From positions 11,171-75,170 of the forward strand of contig JABSPR010000020.1 of NCBI GenBank assembly GCA_013214975.1: a stretch of DNA of 64,000 nt, written 5' to 3'. A model generated the notes under the pieces. It was not told where the DNA came from, did not search any database, and saw nothing but the letters and a program-made list of their open reading frames with translations. Below are positions 1-8,072 of the stretch, piece after piece. Source of the DNA: Flavobacteriales bacterium. Its GTDB lineage: Bacteria > Bacteroidota > Bacteroidia > DT-38. Positions within the stretch are counted from its first letter, which is position 1, and every line of letters starts with the position of its first letter. The translations under genes were made by a program, and so were the position numbers.

Positions 1-2
1 AC

Positions 3-275
3 CTTATGGGAACATCTGCTTGGTATGCTCCAGGTGCTGCTGCTGCTCAAATGGTAGAAGCGATTGTTAGAGATCAAAAACGAATCTTCCCAGTTTGTGC
101 ATGGTTGCAAGGTGAGTATGGAATGAAAGACATCTACTTAGGCGTTCCTGTTAAATTAGGAAAGAATGGTATCGAAGAAATCATCGAATTAAAATTAAAC
201 GAAGCAGAAACTAAGTTGCTCGAAGAATCTGCTGTTGCAGTTCGTGAAGTAATGTCTGTTTTAGATAAGATGTAA
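3..275 (+). CDS. mdh: Malate dehydrogenase, C-terminal part (5' end outside window)
   Basis: The open frame enters from the left edge and encodes about 90 residues that match the C-terminal part of an NAD-dependent malate dehydrogenase of the LDH-like type found in Bacteroidota. Visible features are the segment SAWYAPGAAAAQMVEAI, the product-domain strand with YGMKDIYLGVPVKLG, and the amphipathic last helix ending in MSVLDKM. The enzyme interconverts malate and oxaloacetate in the cytoplasmic TCA cycle. The catalytic His and the NAD-binding glycine loop lie upstream of the window, so they cannot be checked. An internal ATG at position 6 is not the true start. A hairpin terminator follows directly. 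Confidence 0.9.
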   Translation, partial: LMGTSAWYAPGAAAAQMVEAIVRDQKRIFPVCAWLQGEYGMKDIYLGVPVKLGKNGIEEIIELKLNEAETKLLEESAVAVREVMSVLDKM

Positions 276-303
276 TAACGATCTTATAATAGTTAATTTA
301 AAT

Positions 304-332
304 AAAAAAGGCTTCCATTGGAAGCCTTTTTT
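304..332. terminator. Rho-independent terminator after mdh, bidirectional
   Basis: A perfect 7-bp stem GGCTTCC/GGAAGCC (310-316 with 320-326) has a 3-base loop and is flanked by six A upstream and six T downstream, so it can work in both directions. It lies between mdh and the convergent lipoprotein gene. Confidence 0.88.
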
Positions 333-355
333 ATTTAAATAAGATTAGTAAGGTA

Positions 356-457
356 TTAATCTGGATTAGTGAGATTGTCAGAATCTATATCCTTCGCAGT
401 TCGAGAGCCAACTGCATAACGCAAGTGCAGCGGTTTACGTTTCTGTTTAACTGGGAC
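356..457 (-). repeat. Degenerate duplicate of the lipoprotein gene's 3' end
   Basis: Reading on in the same frame past the TAA at 458-460 gives 33 codons and a second TAA at 356-358. The sequence around 374-436 aligns with 473-538 at a spacing of about 99 bases, with shared blocks ATTGTCAG, ATCT, GCAGTTC, CATAA and AAGTG and a gap of one codon. The translated tail has the same Ser/Thr-Ala-x-Asp-x-Asp-x-Asp-Asn pattern as the real C-terminus. It may be a relic of a tandem duplication or an extension removed by a nonsense change. Confidence 0.6.
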
Positions 458-1072
458 TTATGGTATTTTGTCATTGTCAGGATCTGCATCACATGCAGTT
501 CCTGAAAGCGTACTACATAATATAAGTGCCACTGTTTGTTCACCTCGCTTATTGGTGATTTCCTTTAAAGCAATTCCCGAAATGTTTTCGTACTCATATA
601 TGTGATCTACATATAATTTTAATTTGTTTTCATCTAATTCTGAAATTGTGCTATCGTAAAATACCCAATTGTAAACATTGGTATAAAGAGACAAGCTTGC
701 ATCTTTCATTACCAGCCAATTTGTGTCGGCATTAAATTCTAAAATTTCCGTGGGAACAGTGGCTGTACCATAAAAGAAAAAATCGTTACGGCTCAAGTCT
801 TCAAACATTACCTTACCAGTGTAGTCTGTTGTTAAAAATTCATGGTAATTATCATCTAACCCACCTGGATACTCCGTTTTTCCACACGCCATTCTCACAT
901 AAGCACTATCAACAAGATTCGATGCATCAACCGTACCTTGATATACAGCAACTAATAACTTAGCCTTGCCGTCGTCACACTTTTTACATGCAGGAAGGAT
1001 TACAATAGCTATAAGTCCAGCTAGTAATGCCCATTTGATTCCCCATTTAGTTGGATTTGCTTTCACGTTCAT
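458..1072 (-). CDS. Putative lipoprotein, unknown function
   Basis: The 204-residue product begins with a positively charged segment, a hydrophobic stretch (about residues 11-27) and a lipobox ending PAC, so Cys29 should be the lipidated residue. The following KKCDDGKAK has no Asp at +2. No known domain was recognised; the mature part is rich in Asp, Thr and Tyr and could be a small beta-sandwich, but that is a guess. The gene is convergent with mdh and divergent from secDF. Directly after the stop codon the same frame continues for another 33 sense codons whose end resembles the end of this protein (TAKDIDSDN compared with TACDADPDN), so the 3' end seems to have been duplicated. Confidence 0.75.
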   Translation of the reverse strand: MNVKANPTKWGIKWALLAGLIAIVILPACKKCDDGKAKLLVAVYQGTVDASNLVDSAYVRMACGKTEYPGGLDDNYHEFLTTDYTGKVMFEDLSRNDFFFYGTATVPTEILEFNADTNWLVMKDASLSLYTNVYNWVFYDSTISELDENKLKLYVDHIYEYENISGIALKEITNKRGEQTVALILCSTLSGTACDADPDNDKIP

Positions 1073-1241
1073 GTTTATTTGATTTCAGAGGGTTAAATAT
1101 ACAACATATTTACGTACTTGTCAATTCGAGATAAATGCAAATCAATGACAATTGCCTTGATAATGGTGTTGCATAATCTTCTAATCGCGAAATAAATGAA
1201 TAATGCAGCATCTGTAATGACCATTGTATCATTAGTTGTTT

Positions 1242-1249
1242 TATATTTG
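1242..1249 (+). promoter_or_regulatory. Candidate Bacteroidota -7 element for secDF
   Basis: TATATTTG matches TAnnTTTG and lies 32 bases before the secDF start. No TTTG is found at the ideal 19-base spacing upstream, so only the -7 half is supported. Confidence 0.4.
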
Positions 1250-1281
1250 CGGATTCCAAAAACCGAGTAAGTATTATTATA

Positions 1282-4200
1282 ATGCAGAATAAGGCAGCAA
1301 TTCAGATTTTTACAATCCTACTAGCAGTGGTTTGTATATACCATTTGTCATTTACGTGGGTAGTAAATAGTGTAGAGAACGATGCAAAAGCGTTCGCAAA
1401 TGGAGATTCCCAAATAGAGTCCGATTACCTCGACTCAATGAAGAGTGTAGCGGTATATCCCATATTTGATCATACCTATGCAAAGTGTAAAACGAGTGAA
1501 ATTAACTTAGGTCTCGATTTAAAAGGCGGAATGAATGTTACTTTAGAAGTATCAGTAGTTGATATTCTTAAAGCATTGGCAAATAAGAGCCAAGATGAAA
1601 CATTTCAAAAAGCATTAGTAACAGCAACAAAACTTCAGGAAATAAGAGGAGACGATTATATTGTATTGTTTAAAGAAGCATTTGAACAGATTGATCCTCA
1701 GGCAAAATTAGCTTCACCTTCAATTTTTGGTACGAGAGAAATGCAAGGGCGTATCAAGTACGAAAGTACCAATGATGAAGTAATTGCAGTATTGCAAAGA
1801 GAAGTCGATGCGGCTATTATAAGATCATTCCTTGTGTTAAGAACAAGAATTGATAAGTTCGGAGTTTCTCAGCCGAATATTCAACGTTTAGGTACTTCAG
1901 GACGAATCCAAATCGAATTACCAGGAGTTAAAGATCCTGAAAGAGTTAGGAAATTGCTTCAAGGAACTGCAAAATTGGAATTCTGGGAGACGCATACTAA
2001 TCAGGAAATATATCCATTTTTAGCAAAGGCTAATGATGAACTTGCGAGATATGGCAAGGCTGAAACTATTAAAGAAACTGGAGCAGACTCTTTACAAACA
2101 GGTAGTGAAACGGAATCAAACGGAAATGACGAAGAAACTGTAGAAGCAAAGTCTGATTCAACAGCGGTAGATTCATCAGAGAAATCGTTACTTGACCAAA
2201 TTGCTAGTGGCGATGGTGGTACAGATGAAGATGCTACTTTGAGTGACGCCGATAGAGAAAAAAATAATCCGTTGTTTTATAAACTGTCAGCTAACGTAGG
2301 GCAGGATGAGCAAGGTCAGAAAGTATTAGTGCGTGGGCCTGCGGTTGGGATTTGCTTGATTAAAGATACTGCAGCGGTAAATGAAATGTTGAGAATGCCA
2401 AGAATTAAGGCAATCTTTCCAGCTACGGCTAAGTTTTTATGGGCTGTAAAACCTTTTGATGATAAAGGAAAAGCGCTAAGACTGTATGCTATGAAAGTTG
2501 TGGACAGAGAAGGGAATGCTCCATTAGGCGGTGACGTAATAAAAAGTGCAAGCGGACAGTACGATCAGCTTTCTTCGCAAGCGGAAGTTAGAATGGTAAT
2601 GTCGCCAGAGGGTACTAAGATTTGGAAAAGGCTTACCAGGGATAATAAAGGCAAGAGTATCGCCATTGTTTTAGATAACCATGTTTACTCTGCTCCAAAT
2701 GTAATTAATGAGATTCCTAATGGTATATCGTCAATTACAGGAGACTTTAGTAAAAATGAGGCAGACGATTTAGCGAATATACTTGAGGCTGGAAAGTTAC
2801 CAGCTCCTACCAAAGTGGTTGAAGAGGCTATAGTTGGGCCTTCGTTAGGAGAAAAAGCAATCAACGATGGTGTAAGTTCTTTTGGAATAGCATTAATCAT
2901 TGTGTTGTTATACATGATCTTTTATTATGGTAAAGCCGGTATAGCTTCAAATGTTGCTTTGTTTGCCAATATATTCTTCTTAATGGGTGTTCTGTCATCT
3001 GTTACTGCTGTATTAACATTGGCAGGAATTGCTGGTATCGTTTTAACAATTGGTATGTCGGTTGATGCAAACGTGCTCATCTATGAAAGGATCCGGGAGG
3101 AACTTGCCGCAGGAAAAGGCTTGCATTTGGCGATCTCCGACGGTTATAAAAAAGCATATTCGTCTATAATTGATGCGAACGTAACAACATTCTTAACAGG
3201 AGCGATACTATTTATATTCGGTTCGGGTCCAATTCAAGGATTCGCATTTACATTAATGGTAGGTATTGGAACTTCAATGTTCTCAGCAATCTTCATTACT
3301 CGAATGATCTTTACTTGGATGTTAGATAGGAATAAGGAAATTACCTTTTCAACGCGAATGACGGAAGGAGCCTTTAAGAATATTAAATTCTCATTCATAG
3401 GTAAACGAAAGCTTTACTATATGATTTCGGGAGTTGTTATTATTGCTGGATTAGCTTCAATGCTTGGAAGAGCCGAGCCGTTTGATTTAGGAGTTGATTT
3501 TAGTGGAGGTCGTTCTTATGTGATAGAATTCAAGAATGATGTAGCATCAGATGAAGTTAGTAAAGTTCTAACGGCAGACTTGATGAGTGCTCCTTCGGTT
3601 AAAACATTTGGTTCGGATAAAGTGATGAAAATTACTACCAAATATTTAATTAACGATGTTAGCGAAGATGTTGAGAAAACCGTTTTAACGAAAGTCTATA
3701 ATGGTTTGTCTCCTATAATAGGTTCTGATGTTAGTTTCGAAACTTTTAAATCGGACTACTTGCAAAGCTCGCAAAAAGTTGGACCTACTATTGCTGATGA
3801 TATTAAAGTAAAAGCTGTTTGGTCAATCGTATTCTCTTTAGTTATTATCTTCCTTTATATCTACGGTAGGTTTGGTTTTAAATGGCAATTGGGTATGGGT
3901 GCTTTGGTTGCGATATTCCATGATGTATTAGTTGTAATGTCGTGCTTCTCGTTATTGCACGGAATTATGCCATTTACAATGGAGATAGATCAAGCATTTA
4001 TTGCAGCAATATTAACAGTTGTTGGTTATTCAATCAATGATACTGTGGTTGTGTTTGACAGAATTAGAGAGTACTTGGAATTGCATAAAAAGAAAGGCTT
4101 GTCAGACTTAATTGATAACGCGCTTAATGATACTTTAAGTAGAACTTTTAATACTTCGATTACAATCTTTGTTGTGTTGTTGGCCATCTTCTTGTTTGGC

Positions 4201-4317
4201 GGAGAAGTTATAAAAGGATTTTCTTTCGCACTACTTATTGGTGTTGTTGTTGGTACTTACTCTTCACTTTGTATTGCCACTCCAATTTATTACGAATTAT
4301 CAAAGAAGAATTCTTAA
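1282..4317 (+). CDS. secDF: Fused protein translocase subunit SecDF
   Basis: A single 1011-residue protein carries SecD followed by SecF, the arrangement usual in Bacteroidota. It is an inner-membrane, proton-driven factor that helps pull secreted proteins through SecYEG. The SecD half has the GLDLKGG motif at about residues 77-83, the periplasmic P1 region with FGVSQPNI near residue 190, and the membrane motif SVDANVLIYERIREE near 590. The SecF half has GVDFSGG near 737 and the matching membrane motif SINDTVVVFDRIRE near 915. Conserved acidic residues needed for proton flow are present in both halves. An acidic, Ser/Asp/Glu-rich insertion covers about residues 258-330 of the P1 domain. The ATG start is followed by a clear first membrane helix. 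tatA follows after 21 bases. Confidence 0.96.
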   Translation: MQNKAAIQIFTILLAVVCIYHLSFTWVVNSVENDAKAFANGDSQIESDYLDSMKSVAVYPIFDHTYAKCKTSEINLGLDLKGGMNVTLEVSVVDILKALANKSQDETFQKALVTATKLQEIRGDDYIVLFKEAFEQIDPQAKLASPSIFGTREMQGRIKYESTNDEVIAVLQREVDAAIIRSFLVLRTRIDKFGVSQPNIQRLGTSGRIQIELPGVKDPERVRKLLQGTAKLEFWETHTNQEIYPFLAKANDELARYGKAETIKETGADSLQTGSETESNGNDEETVEAKSDSTAVDSSEKSLLDQIASGDGGTDEDATLSDADREKNNPLFYKLSANVGQDEQGQKVLVRGPAVGICLIKDTAAVNEMLRMPRIKAIFPATAKFLWAVKPFDDKGKALRLYAMKVVDREGNAPLGGDVIKSASGQYDQLSSQAEVRMVMSPEGTKIWKRLTRDNKGKSIAIVLDNHVYSAPNVINEIPNGISSITGDFSKNEADDLANILEAGKLPAPTKVVEEAIVGPSLGEKAINDGVSSFGIALIIVLLYMIFYYGKAGIASNVALFANIFFLMGVLSSVTAVLTLAGIAGIVLTIGMSVDANVLIYERIREELAAGKGLHLAISDGYKKAYSSIIDANVTTFLTGAILFIFGSGPIQGFAFTLMVGIGTSMFSAIFITRMIFTWMLDRNKEITFSTRMTEGAFKNIKFSFIGKRKLYYMISGVVIIAGLASMLGRAEPFDLGVDFSGGRSYVIEFKNDVASDEVSKVLTADLMSAPSVKTFGSDKVMKITTKYLINDVSEDVEKTVLTKVYNGLSPIIGSDVSFETFKSDYLQSSQKVGPTIADDIKVKAVWSIVFSLVIIFLYIYGRFGFKWQLGMGALVAIFHDVLVVMSCFSLLHGIMPFTMEIDQAFIAAILTVVGYSINDTVVVFDRIREYLELHKKKGLSDLIDNALNDTLSRTFNTSITIFVVLLAIFLFGGEVIKGFSFALLIGVVVGTYSSLCIATPIYYELSKKNS

Positions 4318-4338
4318 ATTTTGATTTATCTTGCAGGG

Positions 4339-4539
4339 ATGCAATATCTGTTTTTTAGTTTTGGAGGAGGTGAGATATTCGTTATTCTTCTAATCGTTTT
4401 AATATTATTTGGATCTAAGAAGATTCCGGAGCTTGCTCGTGGAATTGGAAAAGGCATTCGTGAAGTAAAAGATGCCACCAATGATATTAAAAGAGAAATA
4501 GCTAAAGGAGCCGAAGAAAAAGATAATAACAAAAGCTAG
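4339..4539 (+). CDS. tatA: Twin-arginine translocase subunit TatA/E
   Basis: This 66-residue protein has the TatA design: a short periplasmic N-terminus, one membrane helix (about residues 11-23), the FG hinge at about 24-25, an amphipathic helix ([18 protein letters not shown]) and a charged tail. TatA forms the pore-like part of the twin-arginine pathway, which exports folded proteins. I chose the ATG at 4339, preceded by GCAGGG, over the in-frame TTG at 4321, because the extra six residues would lengthen the periplasmic end unusually. It lies just downstream of secDF, probably in one transcript. tatC is not in the window. Confidence 0.9.
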   Translation: MQYLFFSFGGGEIFVILLIVLILFGSKKIPELARGIGKGIREVKDATNDIKREIAKGAEEKDNNKS

Positions 4540-4597
4540 AAGCTGCTTTGGGGAAGCGTTTTGATTCTCTTATAATCATTAATAATTTTACCTAAGA

Positions 4598-5548
4598 ATG
4601 GATTACTTAATGTTGCTTGGCGGGCTCTGTTTGCTCGTAGCTAGTGGGGAGTTTCTTGTAAGAGGAGCTGTTTACTTGGCAAGCAAGATGAAAGTTTCTT
4701 CTCTAGTAATAGGGATGACCGTTGTTTCCTTTGGTACGTCAGCCCCCGAGTTACTTGTTAGTCTTGAAGCAGCCTTAAATGGCCACGCAGATATTTGTAT
4801 TGGTAACATTGTAGGTTCTAATATTGCCAACCTTGCTCTTGTGCTAGGCTTAACAGCAATTGTTTTTCCTGTAGTGGTCGACAAAAATTCGGTTCGGGTA
4901 GATTGGCCTTTAATGTTCGGAGCAACATTACTATTTGTCTATTTTATTTCAGATTCTGTTTTAAGTCATACCGAGGGATGGATATTTGTCTTCCTAATTG
5001 TCTCCATTGTTTTGTGGATGATTTGGAAATCGAGGAAAGAACAAAAGGGCGAAGTAGAAGTTGAAAAAGCAGAAAGTGGTAAGAAAGAGATGTTGATTAA
5101 CATATCATATCTTGCTGGAGCATTCGTTGGCTTGTACTTTGGTGCGGACTGGTTGGTGGAAGGGGCTGTTAATATTGCAGAGGACTTAGGTGTTGACGAG
5201 AAGCTTATCGGAGTAACTATAGTGTCGTTTGGAACGAGCTTACCAGAGTTGGTTACTTCTTTAGTTGCTGCATTTAGAAAAGAATCTGATATCTCGATTG
5301 GGAACTTGATTGGATCTAACCTGTTTAATATTCTAGCCATTCTAGGGATTACTGCAGCCGTTAAGGAAATAGATGTTTCTTTTGATGCATTTTTCTACGA
5401 TGTATCGTGGATGGTTGGGATTTCAATATTGGTTTTTCCATTAATGATGAATAAAATGAGTCTATCCAGAATTAAAGGTTTCCTATTATTCGCCTGCTAT
5501 TGTGGATTCATGACTTTTACGATTTGCAGAAGCGTAAACTTATTGTAA
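4598..5548 (+). CDS. Calcium/sodium antiporter, YrbG-like CaCA family
   Basis: A 316-residue membrane protein with the two inverted alpha-repeats of the cation/Ca2+ exchanger family. Repeat one has GTSAPELLVS near residue 46 and GNIVGSNIANLALVLG near 67; repeat two has GTSLPELVTS near 211 and GNLIGSNLFNILAILG near 233. The two Pro-Glu pairs supply the ion-binding carboxylates. About ten membrane helices are expected, with a charged cytoplasmic loop around residues 145-165 between the halves. It should export Ca2+ in exchange for Na+ or H+. The ion preference cannot be fixed from sequence. Confidence 0.9.
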   Translation: MDYLMLLGGLCLLVASGEFLVRGAVYLASKMKVSSLVIGMTVVSFGTSAPELLVSLEAALNGHADICIGNIVGSNIANLALVLGLTAIVFPVVVDKNSVRVDWPLMFGATLLFVYFISDSVLSHTEGWIFVFLIVSIVLWMIWKSRKEQKGEVEVEKAESGKKEMLINISYLAGAFVGLYFGADWLVEGAVNIAEDLGVDEKLIGVTIVSFGTSLPELVTSLVAAFRKESDISIGNLIGSNLFNILAILGITAAVKEIDVSFDAFFYDVSWMVGISILVFPLMMNKMSLSRIKGFLLFACYCGFMTFTICRSVNLL

Positions 5549-5607
5549 AATAAAATTATTCTTGAAAACAAGGGGGTAAGTTATAAAAAAATGGGTTTTT
5601 ATAGCGA

Positions 5608-5638
5608 TTTGTTGAAAAAAACAGGGGGTGTATCTTTG
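5608..5638 (+). promoter_or_regulatory. Promoter of glnN (TTTG-N19-TATCTTTG)
   Basis: TTTG at 5608-5611 and TATCTTTG at 5631-5638 are separated by exactly 19 bases, a full match to the Bacteroidota -33/-7 promoter. Transcription would start near 5644, leaving a leader of roughly 85 bases. A second TATCTTTG at 5678-5685 has no partner element and is less certain. Confidence 0.65.
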
Positions 5639-5727
5639 AAAATAGCTATTTCTTCAGATTTAACCGGATTGTATTAATATCTTTGTGCAAGTTGTTCTAA
5701 TTAATCAATTTCATAAAAAATAAAGTT

Positions 5728-7914
5728 ATGTCATCATTAAGATTTCGCGCAGTACAAGATATATTGGATAGAGAGCCCCTAATAATAGAGAATCAAGGAG
5801 AGTCGTTAGCAGAGCAGTTTGGAGCTAATGTATTCAATAAGGTATCTATGAAAAAACATCTTTCAAACGATATCTTTAAAAAAGTGAATCATTCCATAGC
5901 TGGAGGTAAAAGATTAGATAGAGAGATAGCTGGTCAAGTTGCAACGGGAATGAGAACTTGGGCAATGACAAAAGGTGCTACACATTACACACATTGGTTT
6001 CAACCTTTAACTGGATTAACTGCTGAAAAACACGATGGTTTTTTTGAAACAACTGGTGATGGTGAAGCAATTGATCACTTTGGTGGAGCACAATTGGTAC
6101 AGCAAGAGCCAGATGCTTCTAGTTTCCCTAATGGTGGAATAAGAAATACTTTCGAAGCTCGTGGTTACACAGCATGGGATCCAACATCTCCGGCTTTTGT
6201 AATGGGCACAACGTTATGTATTCCTACTGTATTTGTTGCATATACAGGTGAAGCATTGGACTTTAAAACGCCATTACTTAAAACCATTTCTGCAATCGAT
6301 AAAGCAGCAACCGATGTCTGTCAATATTTTGATAAAAAAACGTCAAAGGTTATTACTACTCTCGGTTGGGAGCAAGAATATTTTTTAATTGATTACGCAC
6401 TTACAAATGCACGACCAGATATTATCCTTACTGGAAGAACATTATTTGGTCATTTGTCTTCGAAAGGTCAACAGTTAGACGATCATTATTTTGGATCGAT
6501 CCCTGAAAGAGCTAAGGCGTTTATGGAAGACTTCGAATGTGAAGCTATTAGATTAGGAATACCTGTTAAAACAAGACACAATGAAGTAGCGCCTAATCAG
6601 TTTGAATGCGCTCCGATATTTGAAGAGTTAAACTTAGCTGTTGATCACAATCAATTGTTGATGGATGTTCTTGAGACTGTTGGGAGAAAGCATAAGTTTA
6701 AAGTATTGATGCATGAAAAACCTTTTGCTAATGTGAACGGTTCAGGTAAACACAATAACTGGTCGTTAGCAACTGATTCAGGTGAAAACTTATTGAGTCC
6801 AGGCAATACACCAAAAAGCAACCTTCGATTCTTAACATTCTTTGTAAATACAATTAAGGCAGTTCATGAGCACAGTGACCTGATAAGAGCATGTATTACA
6901 AGTGCTGGAAACGACCACCGATTAGGTGCTAACGAAGCTCCACCAGCAATTATGTCTGTATTTATTGGAACAGAATTAAGTGCAGTTTTGGATGAAGTAG
7001 AGAAAAGAGTCTCTGGTAATAAAATGTCAACAGAAGATAAGACACATTTAAAACTTGATATCGGAAAGATTCCAAGCATCCTATTAGATAATACAGACAG
7101 AAACAGAACATCTCCTTTTGCTTTTACAGGAAATAAATTTGAGTTAAGAGCAGTTGGTTCTCAAGCAAACTGTTCTTCATCAATGATTGTTTTAAATACC
7201 ATCGTTGCAAAGCAATTACAAGAGTTTAAAAAATCGGTAGACGCATTAATTGCTAAAGGAACCAAAAAGGATGAAGCCATCTTGAAGATTTTGAAAAAGT
7301 ATATAGTGGAGTCGAAAGCGATTCGTTTTGAAGGAAATGGCTATGGTGACGAATGGGTTAAAGAAGCTGAGAAAAGAGGTTTGGCTAATATTAAAACTAC
7401 TCCACATGCCCTTGACGCCATGGTATCTGATAAAACTAAAAAGCTTTACACAGAGCTTGGGATTTTATCTGAAGTTGAATTAGAGGCGAGATATGAGATT
7501 GAACTTGAAAACTATAAATTAAAAATCCAGATAGAATCTAGGATGATTGGAGATTTAGCACTAAATCAAATTATCCCGACTGCAATCGAATATCAAAACT
7601 TGTTAGTGAACAACGTTAATGGGTTGAAAAACATAATGGGGACTAAGTTTAAAACAACTGCTGCAAGCCAATTAAGAACAATCGAAAAGATTTCTGCTCA
7701 TATAACAGCAATTGAGGAAAATGTTGAATTAATGGTAGCCGCAAGAAAAAAGATTAATAAAATCGAAAATGCGAGTAAGTCAGCAAGAGGATACTGTGAA
7801 AAAGTAATTCCATTTTTTGAAGTAATTAGAAGTCACGTTGATAAATTGGAGGTTTTGGTAGATGACAAAATGTGGCCATTGCCAAAATATAGGGAGATGC
7901 TGTTTACTAAATAA
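5728..7914 (+). CDS. glnN: Glutamine synthetase, type III
   Basis: At 728 residues this has the length of the GSIII family (about 700-730), far longer than GSI or GSII. The GSIII-type sequence is clear: the N-terminal domain with FGANVFNKVSMKKHL, the KTRHNEVAPNQFE motif near residue 281, the ammonia/ATP-site motif NGSGKHNNWS near 337, and the NRTSPFAFTGNKFELRAVGS segment near 457 that carries substrate-binding Arg and Glu. The C-terminal part after about residue 590 is helical and typical of GSIII. The enzyme makes glutamine from glutamate, ammonia and ATP in the cytoplasm. It stands alone with its own promoter, which fits separate nitrogen control. Confidence 0.97.
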   Translation: MSSLRFRAVQDILDREPLIIENQGESLAEQFGANVFNKVSMKKHLSNDIFKKVNHSIAGGKRLDREIAGQVATGMRTWAMTKGATHYTHWFQPLTGLTAEKHDGFFETTGDGEAIDHFGGAQLVQQEPDASSFPNGGIRNTFEARGYTAWDPTSPAFVMGTTLCIPTVFVAYTGEALDFKTPLLKTISAIDKAATDVCQYFDKKTSKVITTLGWEQEYFLIDYALTNARPDIILTGRTLFGHLSSKGQQLDDHYFGSIPERAKAFMEDFECEAIRLGIPVKTRHNEVAPNQFECAPIFEELNLAVDHNQLLMDVLETVGRKHKFKVLMHEKPFANVNGSGKHNNWSLATDSGENLLSPGNTPKSNLRFLTFFVNTIKAVHEHSDLIRACITSAGNDHRLGANEAPPAIMSVFIGTELSAVLDEVEKRVSGNKMSTEDKTHLKLDIGKIPSILLDNTDRNRTSPFAFTGNKFELRAVGSQANCSSSMIVLNTIVAKQLQEFKKSVDALIAKGTKKDEAILKILKKYIVESKAIRFEGNGYGDEWVKEAEKRGLANIKTTPHALDAMVSDKTKKLYTELGILSEVELEARYEIELENYKLKIQIESRMIGDLALNQIIPTAIEYQNLLVNNVNGLKNIMGTKFKTTAASQLRTIEKISAHITAIEENVELMVAARKKINKIENASKSARGYCEKVIPFFEVIRSHVDKLEVLVDDKMWPLPKYREMLFTK

Positions 7915-8072
7915 GTGTTTCTTGTTTTCGTAGTTTGGCCTGTATTTGGGCGCTGATCGTAATTTTACGCAAATTATTATAATCCAATAGCAGGCATTCA
8001 ATATCAATGAATTGTCAGTTATTGGGTTAGTTGTTAAAAAAATCGTTATTTTGGTCTACTATTTAACCAAAA

